Below, piece by piece: positions 7,434 to 11,833 of a stretch of DNA of 11,833 bases. Both the position numbers and the translations under genes were made by a program. Every line of letters begins with the position of its first letter. Position 1 is the stretch's first letter. Location of the stretch: positions 15,001 to 26,833 of the forward strand of contig JAHBMJ010001070.1 of the NCBI GenBank assembly GCA_018398765.1, written 5' to 3'. The stretch comes from Chromera velia (lineage: Eukaryota; Sar; Chromeraceae). The notes beneath the pieces were generated by a model that saw nothing but the letters and a program-made list of their open reading frames with translations, did not search any database and was not told the DNA's origin.

Positions 7434-7705
7434 GTGATTATAAAGTTGAGCAGGCGTGCATGCGATCGGGAGACGGCGCGCGTCGGGACTGACATGCCCT
7501 GGCTGGGCCCGGGACGTACGGCTCACGCGGATCGGATTCCATATTGCAAAGTCGAATCAATTGCATCCGATTGATCGTTTAAGATTGACTGACCTTTACA
7601 CAGAAGTCAGAATCAGCCGATCATTCCGACTTCCTTGACTGACAGACTTTCTTATGAAGTAGATGTCCCTTCCCTGATCGTAGCCTAAGCCTCCTATATT
7701 CTACA
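7434..7705 (+). repeat. 3' LTR
   Basis: A 272-bp repeat of 1771-2036, starting (G)TGATTATAAAG and ending TTCTACA. It keeps six bases after TGA that the 5' copy lacks, giving TATAAA at 7439-7444. It keeps more CG dinucleotides than the 5' LTR (for example GGCGCGCGTCGG near 7475-7486). About 20 substitutions separate the copies by my count, 19 of them transitions. Confidence 0.92.
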
Positions 7706-7711
7706 ATTTTT
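7706..7711. repeat. Target site duplication, right copy
   Basis: ATTTTT matches 1765-1770. Joining the flanks puts the original target site, an AT-rich spot, directly beside the hairpin repeats that start at 7713. Confidence 0.7.
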
Positions 7712-7712
7712 A

Positions 7713-7853
7713 GATAGGCTTGAACGCCCGTGTCGTAGGCGTGGACAGTATCTTAAAGGCCCACACCGCAGGCGTGGGCAGTGTCTTGACCGACCGCGCC
7801 GCAGGCGCGGGCGGTGTCTTGAAAGGCAGCACCGCATGCAAGTGTCTAAAAAA
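7713..7853. repeat. Tandem array of about 33-bp hairpin units
   Basis: Four units: 7726-7757, 7758-7791, 7792-7824 and a degenerate one at 7825-7853. Each of the first three is an inverted repeat around a GCA or GTA loop followed by a tail like CAGTGTCTTGA. The core of unit 2 is CCCACACC-GCA-GGCGTGGG and that of unit 3 is CCGCGCC-GCA-GGCGCGG. Arm changes often keep pairing: A-T in unit 2 against G-C in unit 3 at the same stem position, and G-T pairs in unit 1. The 13 bases before unit 1, GATAGGCTTGAAC, are also shared with the isolated copy at 8374. Confidence 0.85.
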
Positions 7854-7923
7854 TCGTAGCTGCATGCGTGTCCACCTCTCTCCCGAAGTATAAGTGTATC
7901 CAAACAACCCTGAAGAAAAAAAA

Positions 7924-8305
7924 ATCGACGAGATTGACGGACTTTCAGACTTTTCGTTCAATTACCTTGCCTTTCAGAGTAGTACCCAACGTGACCTAAC
8001 AGAAGAAGGATTCACAGCATCAGAAGTATTGCCTACAAAGTGTTGATGGTTAATCTTGCTTTGCCGGAGTCTAAGAGAAACTGAGACTTGCAGAAGGCTT
8101 TCTGACGTACAGGAAACTCCTCGTGCAACATCCGGACCCCCAACTTCACCCTCGGGGTTACTCCTTCAACATGTCGAAGGAAGGCCCCGCCTTCTTACAG
8201 AATCTTGCGGAGCATGTTCAAGGCTCTAGAAGGGCCCCTCGGAAAGGCCGACAAACAGCAGGAGGTATACACCAAACTCAGAGAAGCAGTCGGCTTTTTC
8301 ATTTT
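7924..8305 (+). pseudogene. Decayed coding stretch, three frames
   Basis: Protein-like sequence appears in successive plus-strand frames. 7924-8046 (frame 1) gives a 40-residue acidic peptide with LSDFSFNYLAFQSSTQRDLT, ending in TGA. 8075 to about 8220 (frame 2) gives KLRLAEGFLTYRKLLVQ and GYSFNMSKEGPAFLQNLAEH. About 8214-8303 (frame 3) gives MFKALEGPLGKADKQQEVYT, an amphipathic-helix pattern. No single frame spans it, and the stretch runs into poly(T). I read it as a broken gene or gag-like remnant; unspliced exons are another option. Family unknown. Confidence 0.35.
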
Positions 8306-8344
8306 TTTTTTTTTGTTATTATTTTTCATTTTTTTTTTTTTCTT
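8295..8344. repeat. Poly(T) tract
   Basis: Long T runs interrupted by single A, G or C bases, for example 8302-8314 and 8330-8340. On the minus strand this is a poly(A)-rich tract, as left by LINE/SINE-type retroposition, but no adjoining retroposon or flanking duplication is evident. Confidence 0.6.
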
Positions 8345-8352
8345 TGAATGAG

Positions 8353-8415
8353 ATTTGCTAGGCCGCAAATTTGGATAGACTTGATTGGCCGCGCCGCAGG
8401 CGTGGACGATCTTGA
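8353..8415. repeat. Isolated copy of the hairpin repeat, with an adjoining small hairpin
   Basis: GATAGACTTGATT-GGCCGCG at 8374-8393 and CCGCGCC-GCA-GGCGTGG at 8389-8405, followed by GATCTT, align with the first unit at 7713-7754. All seven inner stem pairs form if G-T is allowed. Just before it, ATTTGC-TAGGCC-GCAAAT (8353-8370) is a 6-bp perfect stem with a 6-base loop. Confidence 0.75.
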
Positions 8416-8880
8416 TATTTTTTTTTCAAGTGGACATTAGGTTCAAGGAGGTCCTAAGATGCTTTTCTAGATTATCCGCCAACTTTCCGGTACTGATATG
8501 ACTTCTTGGACAATTAAAAGAAAATGCAGAAATTTACTAAAATGTTATTTCTGAGCGTCACAGTTGTATGCAGTGTCACGATCCAGACCTTCCTGACGAC
8601 ATTCTGTTGGTTGGACGCACCTTTTTGAGAATAAATAGCTGTCGCTCCCTCCTAGGCTCTCTCGATACCAACGACAGGCTGTTCATCCATAAACGTGTGT
8701 AGGCACACACGTCCCCCCATCCGGCAGAAGTTTTTGGTCTGAATGCGCAAGCTCACACAGTGACGCCGGTCTGAAGGAAATTAGATTTCAATTCAAAAAG
8801 ACATTCCACGCACTCACAATTGCACCACACTGACTCACAAACATTCTGCCAAACCAAAGAACAACGACACGACAAATCCT
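8416..8880. other. Intergenic stretch / 3' flank of the minus-strand gene
   Basis: No open frame worth reporting. On the minus strand this follows the stop of the 8881-11091 exon and should contain its 3' UTR and polyadenylation site, but no AATAAA is visible on that strand here. It contains one clear hairpin, listed separately. Confidence 0.5.
8693..8712. repeat. Perfect inverted repeat, hairpin
   Basis: ACGTGTGT-AGGC-ACACACGT is an 8-bp perfect stem with a 4-base loop. It lies about 170 bases beyond the stop of the minus-strand gene, so it may sit in the 3' UTR of that transcript. Role unknown. Confidence 0.6.
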
Positions 8881-11091
8881 TCAACCCTTCCCTACCTTTC
8901 TGCCTTTCTTTTTTGCTGGATAGAAAGTGCCTTCCAGGGTCCCTGGGGGGTCAAGGCTCCAGGCCCCGGCCCCGGCAGAGGGCCCACTGCGGCCCCTGAT
9001 TGACGAAGGGAAGAAAAGACCCCGGTCCCCCGGCTGCAGGGCAAAGGGGTGGTTCTTCAACGGAGGTCCCAGGACTCCCAGAATCTCCCCACCCGATCTA
9101 CCCCCCTTTCCTCTTTTAGCTCGGAGGACTGAGCCTTGAGAAGAGACCTTTGCTATGACGGCACTGCCAGTGTTGACGGGAAGAGCTTGGGCGATCTGAC
9201 CGTCTGGCTGGGGGTAAACTGGGACTACAGGAATGACTGGAATCGGACGAGGCTTGCCGGAAGATTTCGAATCCCCGGCTGCCTTCTCCTCCTCCTTTTC
9301 CTTTTTTTTTTCTTCTCCCTCCGTGTCGTCTGTTTTCTCTTTCTTCGACTCACCTCCCTCTGTCTTTTTCGCTTCCTCATCGCCCCCCTCTCCAAGCTCT
9401 TCTTCCTTTTTCGTCTCACTGACCGTCGTGTCACCTTGATCGGAGACTCCGGAGACATCCGTCTCCGTGCCTGAGGGAGACGGAGACGGCATTGGACTGT
9501 CCGTCGAAGGAGACGGCATACTGTTGGAAGCATCAACATCAGAAGACGAAGAAGAGGGACCATCTGACCCCCGGAAGGGTGCGGGTGTGCCTCCCTCTCC
9601 TTCTCCTTCAACAGTGGGGGGGCCTTCTGGGAGGGTCGGTGATTCTTCTTGAGAGGTGTCCGGGAAGGGGGAAGGGGGCAGAGACGTGGGGAAATCTGCT
9701 GAGACGGGCTCTGAAGATTTTCGGTTGTAAGGGGGGTGGAAGACTGGGTAGGGAGAAGGGGAGGGGCCGTGCTCGATGACTGGAAGGGGGGGTGCAGAGG
9801 GAGTTGTGAAGGTGAGTTCCTTCTTTGTGGGTGGACTGAGGCTGTCAATGGATTGTGAGATGGGGGGAAAGGGGGTCAGCTGGAAGGAGGGCAGGGGAGG
9901 GAGAATATCCCCCCCTTCAGTCTTCCCTTCGGAGTCAAAAGGAGACGGGGTTCCTTTTCCGTCTATGGTACCGTCTGTTGAAGGCATTTTACTTGGGCCT
10001 CCTTCCACCTCATCTTTCTTTTGAGGTTTTGAGGATGGCGGTTCCAAGTTGATTCTGTTCTTCAGAGGTAGGGGGGAAAGAGTGGGGAGCACAAAATCAG
10101 GGAGGTGATCCCCTTCGTCTTTTTTGTCTTCTCCCTCTGCACTCCTTGAAGAGGAAGAAGGAGACGGCGTTGTCGAGACGGAGACGGGTGATGCGGCAGG
10201 CGGAGACGCAGACGGAAGAGAACCAGAGGGCAACCCTGTTGCTGCCTTTTCCTTCTCACAACTCGGACAAGGAGGACAGCCAGCGGGTCGGGTCCCGTTC
10301 CCCCCCGAGATGCCCTCAGGGACCCCCCCCGCCCCGAAACCTTCTGTGGTAGAGGCGCCCGGACTGCCGGGAGGCACACCTGTGGGGTTCGAACCGGTCC
10401 CAGAAGGCGATTGTGCACTTCCCGGAAGAGGGGTACCGGAAGGCGCACCTGGCCCACCAGAACTGGACCCGGCCCCGGGGGCTGGCGTCCCCCCGGCACC
10501 CGCACCTGAATGGGGTGAAGGGGACGGAGCTCTCCCACTCGACCCCCCAGGTGCGGGAGTCCCCCCGCCTCCTGCAGGAGGAGTACCGGTGGGTGTGTTG
10601 GAGGAGCTGGTGCCACCAGGAGCACCGGCAGCCCCCGAGGAAGGGGCACCTGTGGGTGGTGACGGTGTGGAAGAAGGAGGAAGGGTGGGAGGGGGAAGGG
10701 TAGGTTTGAGTGCGTCGAATGGATTGGGAGTTTCCGGAATAACCGGCGGGAGTCCCGTTCCCCCACTCCCAAACACTCCTCCTCCTGCTCCAACCCCCGA
10801 CGATGGAACGCCCGAGGGGGGCGCACCCGTGGGTCCAACTCCAGTTGTCGTCTGCCCCTTTGTGGAAGAAGCACTGTCGAGATTGGCCTCCACATCCGCA
10901 CCGTCCAAGAGATCAGCCAGAGCAGAGCCTTTGGTCAGAGGGCTGGTTGCAGAATTAAGTTCGAGAAAGAGTTTCCGTTTCACCTCCTCTCTCTTCTTCT
11001 TTGCTGCTTCATACCCCCCAACCCCCTTAGGGAGCCTCAACGAGATGTCAACAAACACCAGAGGCCCCGCGTCTCCAATTGCAATGGACGC
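8881..11091 (-). CDS. Pro/Gly/Ser/Thr-rich low-complexity protein, 3'-terminal exon
   Basis: The minus strand is open from 11121 to the TGA at 8883-8881. The first in-frame ATG is at 9987-9985, about halfway, so the N-terminus must come from an upstream exon. A CAG acceptor at 11094-11092 gives an exon starting A-S-I-A-I-G-D-A-G-P-L and then VFVDISLRLPKGVGGYEAAK. Numbering from the GTG at 11058, residues 1-60 look folded and charged. 65-300 are Pro/Gly/Ser/Thr-rich with two GGTPAPG repeats and a CPPCPSC motif at about 261-267. 300-530 are Pro/Ser-rich and acidic, and 547-600 are a Lys/Glu block. 601-700 are hydrophobic and beta-like (IPVIPVVPVYPQP, then GGEILGVLGPPLKNHPF), with a basic KKKGRKVGKG end. 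Composition would suit a surface, wall or matrix protein, but no known domain or membrane anchor is visible. Codons on the opposite strand are partly open too, an effect of the C-rich composition. Confidence 0.6.
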   Translation of the reverse strand, partial: ASIAIGDAGPLVFVDISLRLPKGVGGYEAAKKKREEVKRKLFLELNSATSPLTKGSALADLLDGADVEANLDSASSTKGQTTTGVGPTGAPPSGVPSSGVGAGGGVFGSGGTGLPPVIPETPNPFDALKPTLPPPTLPPSSTPSPPTGAPSSGAAGAPGGTSSSNTPTGTPPAGGGGTPAPGGSSGRAPSPSPHSGAGAGGTPAPGAGSSSGGPGAPSGTPLPGSAQSPSGTGSNPTGVPPGSPGASTTEGFGAGGVPEGISGGNGTRPAGCPPCPSCEKEKAATGLPSGSLPSASPPAASPVSVSTTPSPSSSSRSAEGEDKKDEGDHLPDFVLPTLSPLPLKNRINLEPPSSKPQKKDEVEGGPSKMPSTDGTIDGKGTPSPFDSEGKTEGGDILPPLPSFQLTPFPPISQSIDSLSPPTKKELTFTTPSAPPLPVIEHGPSPSPYPVFHPPYNRKSSEPVSADFPTSLPPSPFPDTSQEESPTLPEGPPTVEGEGEGGTPAPFRGSDGPSSSSSDVDASNSMPSPSTDSPMPSPSPSGTETDVSGVSDQGDTTVSETKKEEELGEGGDEEAKKTEGGESKKEKTDDTEGEEKKKEKEEEKAAGDSKSSGKPRPIPVIPVVPVYPQPDGQIAQALPVNTGSAVIAKVSSQGSVLRAKRGKGGRSGGEILGVLGPPLKNHPFALQPGDRGLFFPSSIRGRSGPSAGAGAWSLDPPGTLEGTFYPAKKKGRKVGKG
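10683..10700 (+). other. G-quadruplex motif
   Basis: GGGTGGGAGGGGGAAGGG has four G-runs with loops of 1, 1 and 2 bases. It lies on the plus strand, the template strand of the Pro-rich exon. A second motif, four G-runs with loops of 2, 4 and 1, is at 9746-9766. Confidence 0.6.
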
Positions 11092-11116
11092 CTGCGAGAG
11101 AAGGTTTAGGAATGTA
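11092..11116 (-). promoter_or_regulatory. Candidate 3' splice site of the minus-strand gene
   Basis: Read on the minus strand, the sequence is CCTAAACCTTCTCTCGCAG before the exon. CTAAAC resembles a branch point, followed by a pyrimidine tract and CAG, although the branch-to-AG distance would be short. An in-frame TGA at 11124-11122 shows that the coding frame cannot simply continue upstream. A possible donor GTGAGG lies at 11230-11225 on the same strand, which would make an intron of 139 bp, but the upstream frame does not join convincingly. Confidence 0.4.
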
Positions 11117-11124
11117 TCATATCA

Positions 11125-11833
11125 ACGACATGCACACAAAGTGCGCAGAAAAAAAAAACAGCAAGCCTCTGAATGAAATGATGGCTGGCCTCACGATCCA
11201 TCCCGATGAAAGGGCGCTTCAATTCCTCACCCCCCCCGCAAAAGAAGGAAGGGTGCATGTGAGAAAAGAGAAAACCAGGCAAGGCAAAAAAAACAGAATG
11301 ATGATGTCAGACCGCCTCCCAGAAGTTCAGATGGACAACCACCGAGGGTGAGACACACAGGGACGGACAGTAGACGCGAGATTTGAAAAGCAAGCGAGAA
11401 AGCAACTGCAGAGACCATCACATTCCTTCCTCTGTAATTGTTCTCTTTTTGAAATCTGAAAGAAACAAAGAAAGGAAGGGCAAAATGGGCCCACGCAAGC
11501 GCATTCAATTCAATGAAGTGTTTCCACAAAACCCTGCAGGCCCACCGGAGGTTTCTTGGGACTCGCACTCAACACTTCCTTTGCAAGTGCGGTTTTGAAG
11601 ACCTGAACGCATAGAGCAAGTGAAAAGGGCAGAAAAGTAAATGACACGTTTTACTTTTCGGCTGGCGCCCAGAGAGGCTCCGAGAGAGTTCAAAAAGAAG
11701 AGAGACGGCATCCAGAACAGCACCGCTCGGGAGAGGGAAGATCGCAAAGCATGGAGGGCACTCAAGAGAAGGAACAGAAAAATCAGGGATATCAAAACAG
11801 ATAGAGAGAGAAAGAGAGAGAGGGGGGGGGGGG
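11125..11833. other. Probable intron or upstream DNA of the minus-strand gene; simple sequence at the end
   Basis: No open frame here looks like a family member. Minus-strand frames at 11227-11568 and 11505-11795 are Phe/Leu/Ser/Cys-rich and lack consistent start sites. The second begins with a leucine-rich, signal-like run that could just come from CT-rich DNA. A strong acceptor-like pyrimidine tract ending in CAG lies at 11480-11456 on the minus strand. From about 11798 the plus strand is GA repeat followed by a run of G to the window end. Confidence 0.4.

Larger units (their letters stand above)
1771..7705 (+). mobile_element. Degenerate Ty1/copia LTR retrotransposon
   Basis: A full-length element of 5935 bp with 5' LTR, Gag, protease region, integrase, reverse transcriptase, RNase H, polypurine tract and 3' LTR, flanked by ATTTTT on both sides. 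Integrase lies before reverse transcriptase, which defines Ty1/copia as opposed to Ty3/gypsy. Gag is in frame 2 (coordinate modulo 3). The protease region is in frame 3, integrase through early RNase H in frame 1, and the last part of RNase H in frame 3. About twelve in-frame stops and at least two non-programmed frame changes mean that it cannot encode its own proteins. The LTRs differ at about 20 of 266 aligned positions plus one 6-bp indel, so the insertion is old. I cannot assign a lineage within copia. No clear tRNA primer-binding site is visible just after the 5' LTR. Confidence 0.93.

Noticed and set aside
7713-7853. Regular repeats considered as a CRISPR array
   Set aside because: Units are adjacent without unique spacers, differ in sequence, and the context is eukaryotic.
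8630-8635. AATAAA on the plus strand
   Set aside because: No plus-strand gene ends near it, and the neighbouring gene is on the minus strand, so it is probably chance.
10386-10402. GGTTCGAAC, a match to the tRNA B box on both strands
   Set aside because: The flanking bases do not form a proper T-stem and there is no acceptor stem or A box; it lies inside the Pro-rich coding exon.
10124-11176. 350-codon open frame on the plus strand, opposite the Pro-rich exon
   Set aside because: It is antisense to a longer open frame (about 735 codons), and both owe their openness to C/G-rich codons. The minus-strand frame has folded-looking ends and a splice-acceptor-like start. I cannot fully exclude the plus strand without RNA data.
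11505-11795. Signal-peptide-like protein on the minus strand
   Set aside because: The start is TTG, the leucine run comes from CT-rich DNA next to simple repeats, and the rest of the peptide has no family-like pattern.

Overview
The window looks like nuclear DNA of a eukaryote, probably a free-living protist or alga. Reasons: a complete LTR retrotransposon of the Ty1/copia superfamily, a long coding exon with no ATG that follows a splice-acceptor-like sequence, long intergenic stretches full of simple repeats and poly(T), and no sign of bacterial operon spacing. A transposon-rich alveolate such as a chromerid would fit the style (Pro/Ser/Gly-rich low-complexity protein, roughly balanced GC, GA/CT simple repeats), but I cannot fix the taxon from sequence alone.

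Layout. (1) 1-690, minus strand: the end of an unrecognised protein-coding gene that runs off the left edge. It lies in two adjacent open frames with no start codon at the upstream edge. (2) 666-1770: non-coding DNA with a 44-bp tandem repeat, a 10-bp triplet repeat, a cluster of CCCCAGGC palindromes and an AT-rich stretch. (3) 1765-7711: one old copia element of about 5.9 kb, bounded by a 6-bp target duplication ATTTTT and by LTRs of 266 and 272 bp. Inside, in the normal copia order, are Gag with a CCHC zinc knuckle, a weak protease, an integrase with a D-35-E core, a long acidic linker that contains a possible Tudor-like module, an RVT_2 reverse transcriptase with YVDD, and RNase H. Many in-frame stops and several frame changes show that it is dead. 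(4) 7713-8415: a tandem array of about 33-bp hairpin units with one more copy about 540 bp further on, and a decayed coding stretch between them. (5) 8416-8880: non-coding. (6) 8881-11091, minus strand: the 3'-terminal exon of a gene for a very Pro/Gly/Ser/Thr-rich protein with a Lys/Glu-rich block and a basic tail. (7) 11092-11833: probable intron or upstream non-coding DNA, ending in GA and poly(G) simple sequence.

How it fits together: the retrotransposon landed in intergenic DNA between two minus-strand genes, just beside the hairpin-repeat array. It has since decayed mostly by transitions: 19 of 20 LTR differences that I counted by eye, and mostly TAG among the in-frame stops. I do not see a clear new biological system. 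The best leads are the stem-preserving hairpin repeats, the Tudor-like insert in the copia polyprotein, and the unrecognised flanking genes.
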